Of a DNA stretch of 64,000 nucleotides, positions 35,985 to 44,920 are shown in pieces (positions within the stretch are counted from its first letter, which is position 1; each line of letters starts with the position of its first letter). The translations under genes and the position numbers were made by a program. This DNA comes from Subtercola endophyticus. Lineage in GTDB: Bacteria; Actinomycetota; Actinomycetes; Actinomycetales; Microbacteriaceae. Below the pieces are notes generated by a model, which made no database searches, was not told the DNA's origin, and saw only the letters and a list, made by a program, of their open reading frames with translations. The stretch lies in NCBI RefSeq assembly GCF_021044565.1, contig NZ_CP087997.1, forward strand, positions 2,728,001-2,792,000. Reading direction: 5' to 3'.

Positions 35985-38900
35985 TCAGCCCTCCCGACCT
36001 GGGCCGGCACCGGGTGCGGCGCGGGGGGCGACGGGCCGTTCTTCGACGAAGCTGGCGCCGAGGATCTCGCGCACGACGGCCTCGCCGTAACGCTGCTTCT
36101 CGCCGAACTGGGGCACGGGGCGAGTGGGCGCAGGTCTGGCGGGCGGAGCGGAGCTGGCGGCCGGGGTGGTGTTCGTGGCCGGGGCGGCGGGGGCCGAGCT
36201 GGCCGAGCGGGTGGCTGTGTTGGGCGGGGTGGCGCGCTGCGGGGCGGAGCCAGCCGATGCGGCGGCTCCGGATGCCCGGGGTTCCGTCGAAGCGGACACC
36301 TCGGATGCCCGGCCCGAGCTCGAGGCGCCCGACGTGCCCGTGGCGTTCGGGTCGCCGAGGTTCACCCGCCGAAAGTCGGAGGGGTCAAAATCGGTGGGCC
36401 CGTCGTCGAGCGGAACATCGTCGGAGGGCGAGTACCATCCGTCGGCAGCAGCAGCGAAATCGGGCACGCTTTCGGGGATGTCGTCGGGAAGGTCGGCCGG
36501 GGCGTCAAAATCGGCGCGCTGCGCGGATGCCGGGGCCGCGGATACCCGGGCGGCCGGGATTCTGACGGGGATGGCACCGACCGGCACGGGCTCGTCGCCC
36601 GGCTCGGGCGCAGAGGTGGGGATGGCGACGGTCGGCCACGACACCGTCGGAGACGCGGTCGCCGCGGTCGCTGGGGACTTTGAGGGAGCCGAAGTCGCGG
36701 AGGTCGCCGTGCCGGCGGGCGCAGCGGCACGGGACCCCGGCGCCGGGCGCGAACTCGCCGAACGCTGGGGGGCGGGCGCGGTGCGTGCGGGCGCGGTAGG
36801 CGCGGGCGTCGAAGGTACGGCTACAGCGGGTGCAGGCGTCGAAGGTACGGCTGCAGCGGGTGCAGGTGTCGAAGGTACGGCTGCCGAGGGTGCGAGCGCA
36901 GTGGGCGCGGGCGTCGAGGATACGGCTGCCGAGGGTGCGAGCGCAGTGGGCGCGGGCGTCGAGGATACGGCTGCAGCGGGTGCGAGCGCCGTCGCATCGG
37001 CGCCGGGCGCGCTGACGCCGGCCGGCGCGGCGGCAGCGCTGGGGGCGCTGGCGGGCGCGGGCGTCGCCGGGGCTGTGCCCGATGTCGAGGTAGCAGTCTG
37101 GGGCGCCCCCGGGGCAGAACTCGAGGGTGCTGAACTCGCCGTGCCCGATCTCGATGCGCCAGAACTCGCGAGACCCGAACCCGACGGGCCCGAACCCGCG
37201 AGACCCGAACCCGACGCGCCAGAACCCGCGAGACCCGAACCCGACGCGCCCGAACCCGCGGGACCGGAACCCGAGCTCGACGGGCCAGAACTCGAGGGGC
37301 CAGAACTCGACGTCGAGCCGGAGGCATCGACGCGGGCGATGAACTTCACGCGGAGCCCGATGACGTCGACGATGGCCCGACGCAGGTACTCGCTGACGCC
37401 CTGTCCGGGGGCCTGCTGCTGCTTGAAGCTCGCTACGTCGTTCTCGCTGGGAAAGCTCAGGGTGAGTACGTCGCCCTCGAGTGCACGCACGGTGGCGGTG
37501 TACACGACCATCCACGCGCCGCGTTTCGCTTTCTGCACCGCTTCGAGAATCTCGGGCCACGCGTCTCTGAGGAGTTGGGCCGTAGGCGGGCCGGCGACCG
37601 AGGAGGTCTCGGCGGCGGTGGTCGGCGCGCTCGATGAAGAAGGCGCAGCAGGCGCGCTGGACGAATCGTTCGCGTCGGACTGAGCAACAGCCGGCGCAGA
37701 AGGAGAGGCCGGCGCAGGCGCAGCAACCCCCGAGGAAGACGACACAGCGGACGTCGACGAGGCAACCGATACCGTGAGCGCACCGGCACCGGCCCCCGCA
37801 GCCGCGCCGGCACCACCGGCACCCGCACCGCCAGTACCGAACTCGCGAGCGGCGCCCGCACGGGCATCCGCTTCGACCGGCGTGTTCTGGCCCACAGCAT
37901 TCTGGCCCACGGTGTTCTGGCCGACACCGACACGGCGCTCGAGCCGCTCGACGCGTGCAAGTGCCCCGCGCGCCGAGTCGTCGCTCGCCGGAACCAGCAC
38001 CCGCGCGATCATCAACTCGAGGTGCAATCGCGGCGATGTGGCACCCGTCATCTCGGTGAGCGCCGCGTTCACGATGTCGGCGGTACGCGAGAGCTCGGCC
38101 GAGCCGAACAACGCCGCCTGCTGCTGCATCTGCAGAATGTCGTCGCTGGGCATGCCGCGCAGCACCGCCGCCGCGCCCTCTGCCGAGTTCGAGGCCGCCA
38201 CGATGATGACGTCTCGCAGCCTCTCGAGCAGGTCTTCAACGAAGCGCCGGGGATCTTGGCCGGTCTGGATGACCCGGTCGACGGCCCCGAACGCCGCCGC
38301 AGCATCGTGGTCGCCGAGGGCATCGATGACCTCGCCGAGCAGCGAGGCGTGCGTGTAGCCGAGCAGAGCGACCGCACGCTCGTACTCGATACGGTTGCTC
38401 TCGGAGCCGGCGATGAGCTGGTCGAGCAGCGACAGGGTGTCACGAGCAGACCCGCCGCCGGCCCGCACGACGAGCGGCAGAACGCCGGGCGCCACGGCGA
38501 CACCCTCGATCTCGCAGAGGGCCGAGACATACTCGAGCAACTGCGCCGGCGGGATGAGCCGGAACGGATAGTGGTGCGTGCGCGACCGGATGGTTCCGAT
38601 GACCTTGTCAGGCTCGGTCGTCGCGAAGATGAACTTGATGTGCTCTGGCGGCTCTTCGACGATCTTCAGCAGTGCATTGAAGCCCTGCGGCGTGACCATG
38701 TGCGCCTCGTCGAGAATGAAGATCTTGTAGCGGTCACGAGCAGGCGCGAACACCGCACGCTCACGCAGGTCGCGGGCGTCGTCGACACCGTTGTGGCTCG
38801 CTGCGTCGATCTCGACGACGTCGAGCGAACCCGACCCGTCGCGCGACAGCTCCACACAGCTCGGGCACACCCCGCACGGAGTGTCGGTCGGCCCCTCGGC

Positions 38901-39089
38901 ACAGTTCAGGCACCGCGCCAGAATGCGCGCCGACGTCGTCTTGCCGCACCCGCGCGGCCCCGAGAACAGGTAGGCGTGATTGACCCGATTCGTGCGCAGG
39001 GCAGTCATCAGCGGCTCAGTCACCTGAGACTGGCCGATCATCTCGCCGAAAGTCTCAGGCCTGTAGCGACGGTAGAGGGCTGTGACCAT
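35985..39089 (-). CDS. dnaX: DNA polymerase III subunits gamma and tau
   Basis: This is the clamp-loader ATPase of the replisome. [14 protein letters not shown] opens the protein. Walker A is [14 protein letters not shown], a four-Cys zinc module CLNC/CGVCPSC follows, and Walker B is FILDEAHM. Domain III ends near residue 370. The rest, about 600 residues, is Ala/Ser/Pro/Gly-rich, with tandem repeats at nucleotides about 36820-36990 and 37130-37310. One island of ordinary sequence ([20 protein letters not shown] onward) lies between them and is the likely tau interaction part. Most actinobacterial DnaX proteins have such tails, but this one (1034 aa) is long. The ATG at 39089 matches the family start. 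Confidence 0.94.
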   Translation of the reverse strand: MVTALYRRYRPETFGEMIGQSQVTEPLMTALRTNRVNHAYLFSGPRGCGKTTSARILARCLNCAEGPTDTPCGVCPSCVELSRDGSGSLDVVEIDAASHNGVDDARDLRERAVFAPARDRYKIFILDEAHMVTPQGFNALLKIVEEPPEHIKFIFATTEPDKVIGTIRSRTHHYPFRLIPPAQLLEYVSALCEIEGVAVAPGVLPLVVRAGGGSARDTLSLLDQLIAGSESNRIEYERAVALLGYTHASLLGEVIDALGDHDAAAAFGAVDRVIQTGQDPRRFVEDLLERLRDVIIVAASNSAEGAAAVLRGMPSDDILQMQQQAALFGSAELSRTADIVNAALTEMTGATSPRLHLELMIARVLVPASDDSARGALARVERLERRVGVGQNTVGQNAVGQNTPVEADARAGAAREFGTGGAGAGGAGAAAGAGAGALTVSVASSTSAVSSSSGVAAPAPASPSAPAVAQSDANDSSSAPAAPSSSSAPTTAAETSSVAGPPTAQLLRDAWPEILEAVQKAKRGAWMVVYTATVRALEGDVLTLSFPSENDVASFKQQQAPGQGVSEYLRRAIVDVIGLRVKFIARVDASGSTSSSGPSSSGPSSSGSGPAGSGASGSGLAGSGASGSGLAGSGPSGSGLASSGASRSGTASSAPSSSAPGAPQTATSTSGTAPATPAPASAPSAAAAPAGVSAPGADATALAPAAAVSSTPAPTALAPSAAVSSTPAPTALAPSAAVPSTPAPAAAVPSTPAPAVAVPSTPAPTAPARTAPAPQRSASSRPAPGSRAAAPAGTATSATSAPSKSPATAATASPTVSWPTVAIPTSAPEPGDEPVPVGAIPVRIPAARVSAAPASAQRADFDAPADLPDDIPESVPDFAAAADGWYSPSDDVPLDDGPTDFDPSDFRRVNLGDPNATGTSGASSSGRASEVSASTEPRASGAAASAGSAPQRATPPNTATRSASSAPAAPATNTTPAASSAPPARPAPTRPVPQFGEKQRYGEAVVREILGASFVEERPVAPRAAPGAGPGREG

Positions 39090-39170
39090 GGCACCAATCG
39101 TATCCGCCACCGCCGACACCAGGCTCCCTCAGCGACAACCCTGTGGAGATCTCGCCAGCAGCGAAGACTG

Positions 39171-39620
39171 TTACTGCTGAGAGGCCGAAGAGAACCGCTC
39201 AAGCGCGATCGAAAGGCCTTCTATCGTCACGTCCGCAGGATCGAGTTGCTGCCGCAGAAGCTCAGCGAGTTCGCACACGTCTCGGCGCGTCGAAGCGATG
39301 AGTTCATCAACGGAGCCCTCGTCTATGACGACCTTGCCCTGCAGAACCTTCACAGAGCTACGAGAGCGCTCGAACACGAGCCAGAACGATGATGCAGTCG
39401 CCTCGAAGAGTTCTCGACGGGCACCGGTCTCTGATGCGACCACCACCGCGACGACCATCAGCAGGTCGGCGACTGAGGATCCGAGCATCATCGAGGCGTT
39501 CGGCCTTCGACCGTGAGAGGTCGCCATCCCTCTATTGCCGCGCACGGTCAGGTCACAGAGGGTCAGCCCTGCGCTGGGCTCCTCGAGTGGCTCGAATCCG
39601 AAAAAATTAAACTCCAACAT
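39171..39620 (-). CDS. Hypothetical protein, 149 aa
   Basis: I do not recognise this family. It starts MLEFNFFGFEPLEEP, has a moderately hydrophobic stretch (VADLLMVVAVVVAS) and a helical, acidic C-terminal half. No signal peptide, Cys cluster or obvious catalytic motif is seen. The ATG at 39620 has GGTGTGG upstream. The gene and its upstream 100 bp are noticeably more AT-rich than their surroundings, which suggests recent arrival. It precedes dnaX by 81 bp in the same direction. Its small, acidic make-up resembles immunity-type proteins, but that is a guess. Confidence 0.6.
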   Translation of the reverse strand: MLEFNFFGFEPLEEPSAGLTLCDLTVRGNRGMATSHGRRPNASMMLGSSVADLLMVVAVVVASETGARRELFEATASSFWLVFERSRSSVKVLQGKVVIDEGSVDELIASTRRDVCELAELLRQQLDPADVTIEGLSIALERFSSASQQ

Positions 39621-39711
39621 TGCACCACACCAAGACAAGCAACTGCATAAATTGAGCTTATCTCTCTATAACCGACCCGTTCGGGAGTATCAGGCTTTTC
39701 TAAGACGAGGG

Positions 39712-41775
39712 TTACGAGCGCACGGGCGACTGGATGCCCGGGGCATTCGCACTCGAAAGACCCGCGCCGAGCATCCGCAGCAGGCGCGGCGAATCGAGAG
39801 CGGGCAGCACGACCTCCACCAGCACGAGTTTGTCGGTCGTTCGAGTGGCGAGGGCGAGGGCATCCACCAGCTCGGCCTCGGTGCGTACGGTCGCCGTGAC
39901 GGCCCGGTCGGGGGCGCCGAACGCGGTGGGGAGGGCGGTGTAGTTCCAGGGCGTCACGTCTTGGTAGACGGCATACGGGCTCTGGATCGCGCGCTCGATG
40001 GTGTATCCGCCGTTGTTCAGCACGAAGATCACGGGAGTGTGGCCGCGGTGCAGCATCGTCGCGAGCTCTTGGATGGTGAGCTGGGCCGATCCGTCGCCGA
40101 TGAGCAAGACGGCGCGCTTCTCAGGCGCCGCCACGCAGACGCCGAGCGTGGCGGGCAGGGTGAAACCGATCGACGACCAGATGGGCTGGCCGAGCAGGTC
40201 GCAGTGGTCGGGCAGCGTGAGGTCGATGGCGCCGAAGAAGGAGGTGCCGGCCTCGGCGATGAGGGTGGTGTCTGGGGCGAGAAAGCCCTCGATTCCGCGC
40301 CAGAAGGTCTCGTGGTCGAGGGGTGCGGCGGCGGGCGTTGCGGCTCCCGCGGCGGGCGTTGCGGCTCCCGCCGCGGGCGCAAGGCCGGCAGCGGGCGCAG
40401 AGCAAGCGGGCGCGGAGCCGGCGGCGGGGGTACCCGCATCCAGGCCCGCGGCAGAGGCACTCGCGGCGGGGGCGCCGGGTGCCGCCGAGCGGGGCTCGCC
40501 GTGCGCCACGACGGCGGAAGGCGTCGGAACGCCCAGCGAGATCGGCGCGACGGGGTCGAGCCGGGCATCCTGCAGCACATCGTCGACGATGCGCAGGGAG
40601 TCGGCGAGGCTGACCCCGAAGAAGGTGGTTTCGCCGACGCGAGCCCAGGTGGTGGCGAGTTCGACGGCGTGGTCGGGGTCGAATCGGTGGGTGAAGAAGC
40701 CGGTGAGCAGGTCGCTGAGCACGGTTCCGGCCAGAATGAGCAGGGGGGCCTCGTCGACCGCGCGGCGGGCCGCCTCGACCCGGGTGTGAGCGCCGAGGTA
40801 CGTGCCGAGGCTGGCCGGGTGCGACTCGTCGAGAATGGCTTTCGACCCGCTCTGGGTCGCCACGTAGACGCCGGAAGCGTCGGCGACTCGTCGAACGACG
40901 GGCTCGAGGGACGCCCGGTGCACCCGTGGCCCGACCAGTAACGTGACGCTCGTGGCTGAGTAGACGGCCTCGCGCAGAGCCTCGGCGAAGCGTTCGAGCT
41001 GCCGCGGGGAGCTGCCGAACCGCTCGAGCGGATCGCGCAGATTCGCCGACGAGACGAGCGCGACCGCGACGTCGGCGGGCACCCCGATGTAGACGGGCTT
41101 CGACTCGGTGAGCGCGGTGAGCAGCAAACGGTCGATGTCGGCGGGGGCCGTCTGCGTCTTCAGCACCACCGAGGCCGCAGTCACCTCGTCGTAGGCGCGC
41201 ACGAAGTGATCGAACACGCCGTCGGCGAGGGTGTGGTGCAGCAGCGCGCCCTGAGTCTGGGCGGTGGTGCTGGGCATTCCGGTGATCTGCACGACCGGAA
41301 CGTCTTCGGCGAAACTGCCGGCCACCCCGTTGATGGCGCTGAGCTCGCCGACGCCGAAGGTGGTGACGAGGGCGCCGATTCCGCGGCGGATGCGCGCGTA
41401 GCCGTCTGCCGCATAGGCGGCGTTGAGTTCGTTGGTGGTGCCGATCCACTCGACGCCGTGGACGGCGAGCATCTCGTCGAGCAGGCTCAGGTTGAAGTCG
41501 CCGGGCAGGCCGAAGAGGTGCGGGGCGCCGAGCTGCGCGAGGCGGGTGGCGAGGTAGGCGCCGACGGTGATGCGGGCGGGGAGGGTGGCGCTGGGGGTGC
41601 TGGGGGTGTTCTCGGGCGCGGACATGGGCGCCGTTGTGTTGGCGGGCGCGGGGGCGGTCGTTTTGGCGGGTGCGGGGTCGCTGGCCGGCGCGGCCGCGGC
41701 CGGTGGGGCCTGCAGCGCGCCGATCGCAGCGGGTTGCTGGGCCTGCGGGGCGTGGATGCTCGTCGGGTGCGTCAT
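39712..41775 (-). CDS. ThDP-dependent 2-keto-acid (pyruvate/indolepyruvate) decarboxylase
   Basis: It decarboxylates a 2-keto acid to an aldehyde. The N-terminal domain has the catalytic Glu in TTNELNAAYAADGYAR and the LHHTLADG His pair typical of PDC/IPDC. The C-terminal ThDP site is GDGSAQLTIQE with the closing LNNGGYTIE. The first about 65 residues are an Ala/Pro/Thr-rich leader. An Ala/Gly/Pro repeat of about 50 residues (nucleotides about 40320-40500) separates the middle and ThDP domains, bringing the length to 687 aa instead of about 550. The ATG at 41775 is used; no strong ribosome-binding site is seen. It diverges from an Lrp gene after 60 bp. Confidence 0.88.
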   Translation of the reverse strand: MTHPTSIHAPQAQQPAAIGALQAPPAAAAPASDPAPAKTTAPAPANTTAPMSAPENTPSTPSATLPARITVGAYLATRLAQLGAPHLFGLPGDFNLSLLDEMLAVHGVEWIGTTNELNAAYAADGYARIRRGIGALVTTFGVGELSAINGVAGSFAEDVPVVQITGMPSTTAQTQGALLHHTLADGVFDHFVRAYDEVTAASVVLKTQTAPADIDRLLLTALTESKPVYIGVPADVAVALVSSANLRDPLERFGSSPRQLERFAEALREAVYSATSVTLLVGPRVHRASLEPVVRRVADASGVYVATQSGSKAILDESHPASLGTYLGAHTRVEAARRAVDEAPLLILAGTVLSDLLTGFFTHRFDPDHAVELATTWARVGETTFFGVSLADSLRIVDDVLQDARLDPVAPISLGVPTPSAVVAHGEPRSAAPGAPAASASAAGLDAGTPAAGSAPACSAPAAGLAPAAGAATPAAGAATPAAAPLDHETFWRGIEGFLAPDTTLIAEAGTSFFGAIDLTLPDHCDLLGQPIWSSIGFTLPATLGVCVAAPEKRAVLLIGDGSAQLTIQELATMLHRGHTPVIFVLNNGGYTIERAIQSPYAVYQDVTPWNYTALPTAFGAPDRAVTATVRTEAELVDALALATRTTDKLVLVEVVLPALDSPRLLRMLGAGLSSANAPGIQSPVRS

Positions 41776-41835
41776 AGGCACAATGCAAACGTCAGGCGGC
41801 CGATTGCACAAGAGACGCGCTTTCTATTGATCATC

Positions 41836-42336
41836 ATGACTAGTCTGAGTGCATCCGCCCGACAGATTGCGAACAGTATGATCACCCTCGACTCCACCGA
41901 TCGGCGCATTCTTGCAGCCCTCGACGACGACCCGCGCGCGCCGGTGCTGCTGCTCGCTCAGCGCCTCGGGCTCGCCCGCGGAACGGTGCACACCCGGCTC
42001 GAACGCCTCGCGGCCGAGAACGTGTTGCGCGCTCACAGCGTGCGCATCGAGCCGGCGGCGGCCGGGTTCACCCTGCGCGCCTTCGTGACCGCCGAGGTGG
42101 ATCAGGCGAAGTTCGACCAGACGATCCGGGCGCTGGCGGGCATCCATGAGGTCGTCGAATGCTCGGCGATCGCGGGCGCTGACGACATCATCTGCCAGGT
42201 CGTCGCCCGTGATGCCGACGATTTGTATGAGGTCGGGCAGCGGGTGCTGCGCTGCCCCGGAATCCGCCGCACCTCGACGTCGATCGTGCTGCGCCAGCTC
42301 ATGCCCTACCGAACGGCGCAGCTGCTGGCCGACTGA
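41836..42336 (+). CDS. Lrp/AsnC-family transcriptional regulator
   Basis: An N-terminal helix-turn-helix (LDSTDRRILAALDDDPRAPV, then LAQRLGLARGTVHTRLERL) is joined to a RAM/AsnC ligand domain (FVTAEVDQAKFDQ; CSAIAGADDIICQV). Such regulators respond to amino acids or keto acids. Its divergent position makes the keto-acid decarboxylase the likely target. A -10-like TATTGAT at 41825-41831 would give a leaderless transcript starting at the ATG at 41836. ATG 41878 (MITLDSTD) is a family-typical alternative. Confidence 0.88.
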   Translation: MTSLSASARQIANSMITLDSTDRRILAALDDDPRAPVLLLAQRLGLARGTVHTRLERLAAENVLRAHSVRIEPAAAGFTLRAFVTAEVDQAKFDQTIRALAGIHEVVECSAIAGADDIICQVVARDADDLYEVGQRVLRCPGIRRTSTSIVLRQLMPYRTAQLLAD

Positions 42337-42380
42337 CGCGGGCCACCGTGGGGTCGGCGGGCCGCCTCGGCGCGCGGTGT

Positions 42381-42450
42381 CGGCGGCGCGGTTCCGGCGG
42401 CGCGGTTCCGGCGGCGCGGTTCCGGCGGCGCGGTTTCCGGCGGCGCGGTA
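42381..42450. repeat. Five tandem copies of a 14-bp unit
   Basis: The unit is CGGCGGCGCGGTTC. The array runs straight into the left arm of the hairpin at 42444. Confidence 0.88.
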
Positions 42451-42503
42451 GTTTGGCGCACGCGCGCCCGTTCGAACTACCGCAGATGCGCCAAACTACC
42501 GCG
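42444..42503. repeat. Long hairpin with 17-bp perfect arms
   Basis: CGCGGTAGTTTGGCGCA and its exact complement flank a 26-nt loop, which itself contains GAACTACCGCA, echoing the right arm. It lies between two plus-strand genes, the Lrp regulator and the acetyltransferase. There is no T run. Confidence 0.88.
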
Positions 42504-42572
42504 CGGGCAGACTGGCGAGCGGGCTCAGCGCGGACACGGCCGCCTGCCACCGGCCCCACATAGGCTGGAGTG

Positions 42573-43157
42573 ATGCAGATTCGGCCGTTCATCCTTACCG
42601 ACACGGATGCCGTCATCGCCCTCTGGCACGAGTGCGGACTGACTCGGCCGTGGAACGACCCGCTGAAAGACATCGAGCGCAAGCTCACCGTGCAACCGGA
42701 GCTGTTTCTCGTCGGCATCGAGGGTGACCTGGCTGCAGGTGGCGACGGCAGCCGTACGAGCGACGGCGGCAGCAGCAGTGGCAGTGGCAGCAGCGCTAGC
42801 CGCGCGGGGATCAGCGGCAGCAACGGCAGGCTCGGCGGGAGCGGTACGGGCAGCGGCAGCACGGGCAGCGGCATCGGCACGGTCGGCGGCAGCGACACGA
42901 TCGTCGGCACCGCGATGGTCGGCTTCGACGGACACCGCGGCTGGATCAACTACCTCGCCGTGAGTCCCGCTTGGCAGCGGCGCGGCTATGCGCGGCAACT
43001 GATGACCGAGGCCGAGGCCCTGCTGACGGCTCGCGGATGCCCGAAGCTCAACCTCCAGGTACGCTCCGGCAATTCGGCGGCCGAGGCTTTCTACCGCGCC
43101 CTCGGCTACGTGGACGATCACACCGTCAGCTTCGGCAAGCGCCTCATCCCCGACTGA
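42573..43157 (+). CDS. GNAT-family N-acetyltransferase (YpeA-like)
   Basis: The N-terminus MQIRPFILTDTDAVIALWHECGLTRPWND is YpeA-like (given here only as a start to the domain). The acetyl-CoA loop is VSPAWQRRGYARQLM, and the C-terminal AFYRALGY is typical. A Gly/Ser run of about 55 residues (nucleotides about 42735-42900) is inserted between strands beta-3 and beta-4 of the fold, upstream of the acetyl-CoA loop. The target is unknown. The ATG at 42573 has GGAG just upstream. Confidence 0.82.
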   Translation: MQIRPFILTDTDAVIALWHECGLTRPWNDPLKDIERKLTVQPELFLVGIEGDLAAGGDGSRTSDGGSSSGSGSSASRAGISGSNGRLGGSGTGSGSTGSGIGTVGGSDTIVGTAMVGFDGHRGWINYLAVSPAWQRRGYARQLMTEAEALLTARGCPKLNLQVRSGNSAAEAFYRALGYVDDHTVSFGKRLIPD

Positions 43158-43783
43158 TTCCTGGCCGCAGTGGTGGTTCACCCACGTCAGCAGCGAGCCA
43201 CGGCCCGCGAGCCACGGTGACAGCGACAAATGCGGACGAGAGCGACCACCGCACAGGCTCATCTCGACCGAAACAGTCGCTCTCGCGAACGGGCGGAGTG
43301 GCGCGGAGTAAGCACGAGCGCAAAGCCGCCACGTCGGGCCACCGCGAACCGCAGAACCGCAGAACCGCAGAACCGCACGTAGCCGCGGAATAGGCACAGC
43401 CCCGCCCGCGAAGCGCCGCCTCAGGCCACCGCAGAGCGCAACCTCACACCGCCCTCACACCCCGGCAGAGCGCACCCTCACACCATCCGAGAGCCGCACC
43501 CTCACACCACCCAAGAGCCGCACCCTCACAACCCCGGCAAAACGCACCCTCACACCACCCAAGAGCCGCACCCTCACACCCCGGCAAAACGCACCCTCAC
43601 ACCACCCAAGAGCCGCACCCTCACACCCCGGCAGAGCGCACCCTCACACCACCCAAGAGCCGCACCCTCACACCCCGGCAGAGCGCACCCTCACACCACC
43701 CGAGAGCCGCACCCTCGCACCACCCGAAAGCGCAACCCCCCACCCCTGCAAAGCGCCACCCCACACCAGCCGACAGCGCGACC
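43158..43783. other. Intergenic 626 bp, repeats only
   Basis: It lies between the convergent acetyltransferase and ackA genes. It holds the hairpin at 43237-43285, a short GCAGAACC repeat near 43350, and the long tandem array that runs into ackA. I see no plausible gene. Confidence 0.7.
43237..43285. repeat. Hairpin family D, copy 1
   Basis: CGAGAGCGAC pairs with GTCGCTCTCG across a 29-nt loop. The surrounding GGACGAGAGCGACC is shared with the hairpin at 52829. Confidence 0.75.
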
Positions 43784-43790
43784 TCACACC
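43431..43790. repeat. Tandem array of 22-24-bp units ending in the ackA 3' end
   Basis: About fourteen alternating units share the core CACCCTCACACC followed by ACCCAAGAGCCG or CCGGCAGAGCG, giving a higher-order period of about 46 bp. The last unit merges with the ackA terminal codons and stop. Confidence 0.88.
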
Positions 43791-44920
43791 ACGGTCAGGC
43801 ACTGCCGCGCGATCTCGAGCTCTTCGTTCGTGGGAATGACGAGCACCTCGACCGGCGAACCTTCGGGTGAGATGCGGCGGCGACCCCGATCATCCGCTTC
43901 GTTGAGGGCAGGGTCGACGCTGATGCCGAGGCGTTCGAGCCCGGCGAGTGCGCCGGCGCGCACGGGCGCGCTGTTCTCCCCGACGCCCGCCGTGAACACG
44001 ATGGCGTCGACCCCGCCGAGCTCGGCTGAATACGCACCGACGTAGTGCTTGAGGCGGTGCAGGTACACGTCAAGCGCAAGCTGCGCCGCCTCGTCACCGT
44101 CGCCCGCAGCGCCGACGACGTCGCGCATGTCCCCGCGGCCGCTGAGCCCGAGCAGACCGCTCTTGCGGTTGAGCAACTCGTCGAGGTCGTCGAAGTCGAG
44201 CTTGCCCTTGCGGTGCAAGTGGATGAGCACGGCGGGGTCGATGTCACCCGATCGTGTGCCCATGACGAGACCCTCCACCGGCGTGAGCCCCATCGACGTG
44301 TCTATCGACACTCCCCCGTCGACCGCGCACGCCGACGCGCCGTTGCCGAGGTGCAGCACGATGGTCTTCAGCGAGTCGAGCGACCGGCCAAGAAATTCGG
44401 CTGTCGCCTCGGAGACGAACTTGTGCGAGGTTCCGTGAAACCCGTACCGGCGAATGCGGTACTTGTCGGCGAGCTCGGCGTCGATGGCGTAGGTGTAGGC
44501 CGCGGGCGAAAGCGTCGCGTGAAAGGCAGTATCGAACACTGCAACCTGCGGAATGTCGGGAAAGACCTTCTGGGCGGCGTTGATGCCCTGCAGATTCGCG
44601 GGGTTATGCAGCGGTGCCAGGTCGGAAAGGTCTTCGATGTTGATCTTGACCAGATCGGTGACGACCGTCGGGCCGAAGAACCGCTTGCCGCCGTGCACGA
44701 CGCGGTGCCCGATGGCGACCGGCGGGTTCTCGGTCAGCGACGGACCCTTCTCTTCGAAGGTGTCGATCATCGACTGGAACGCAGCGGCGTGGTCGCGAAC
44801 CTCGCCCGGCTGCCCGATCCGTTCGATCAGGCCACTCGCCAATACCGATTCCGTCGACATCTCGATGAGCTGATACTTCAGCGACGATGACCCGCTGTTC
44901 ACCACGAGAACCGTGCTCAC
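43784..44920 (-). CDS. ackA: Acetate kinase
   Basis: It converts acetyl phosphate and ADP to acetate and ATP. Motifs: VLVVNSGSSSLKYQL at the N-terminus, GHRVVHGG, VFDTAFHATL, YGFHGTSHKFV, HLGNGASACAV and FTAGVGENS. Length (378 aa) is slightly below the usual 395-400. The GTG start overlaps the pta stop (GTGA), showing coupled translation. The stop lies inside the repeat array described at 43431-43790. Confidence 0.95.
   Translation of the reverse strand: MSTVLVVNSGSSSLKYQLIEMSTESVLASGLIERIGQPGEVRDHAAAFQSMIDTFEEKGPSLTENPPVAIGHRVVHGGKRFFGPTVVTDLVKINIEDLSDLAPLHNPANLQGINAAQKVFPDIPQVAVFDTAFHATLSPAAYTYAIDAELADKYRIRRYGFHGTSHKFVSEATAEFLGRSLDSLKTIVLHLGNGASACAVDGGVSIDTSMGLTPVEGLVMGTRSGDIDPAVLIHLHRKGKLDFDDLDELLNRKSGLLGLSGRGDMRDVVGAAGDGDEAAQLALDVYLHRLKHYVGAYSAELGGVDAIVFTAGVGENSAPVRAGALAGLERLGISVDPALNEADDRGRRRISPEGSPVEVLVIPTNEELEIARQCLTVV

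Noticed and set aside
43431..43790. CRISPR-like regular repeats
   Set aside because: Units are directly adjacent with no unique spacers, and no cas gene is near. It is a tandem array.
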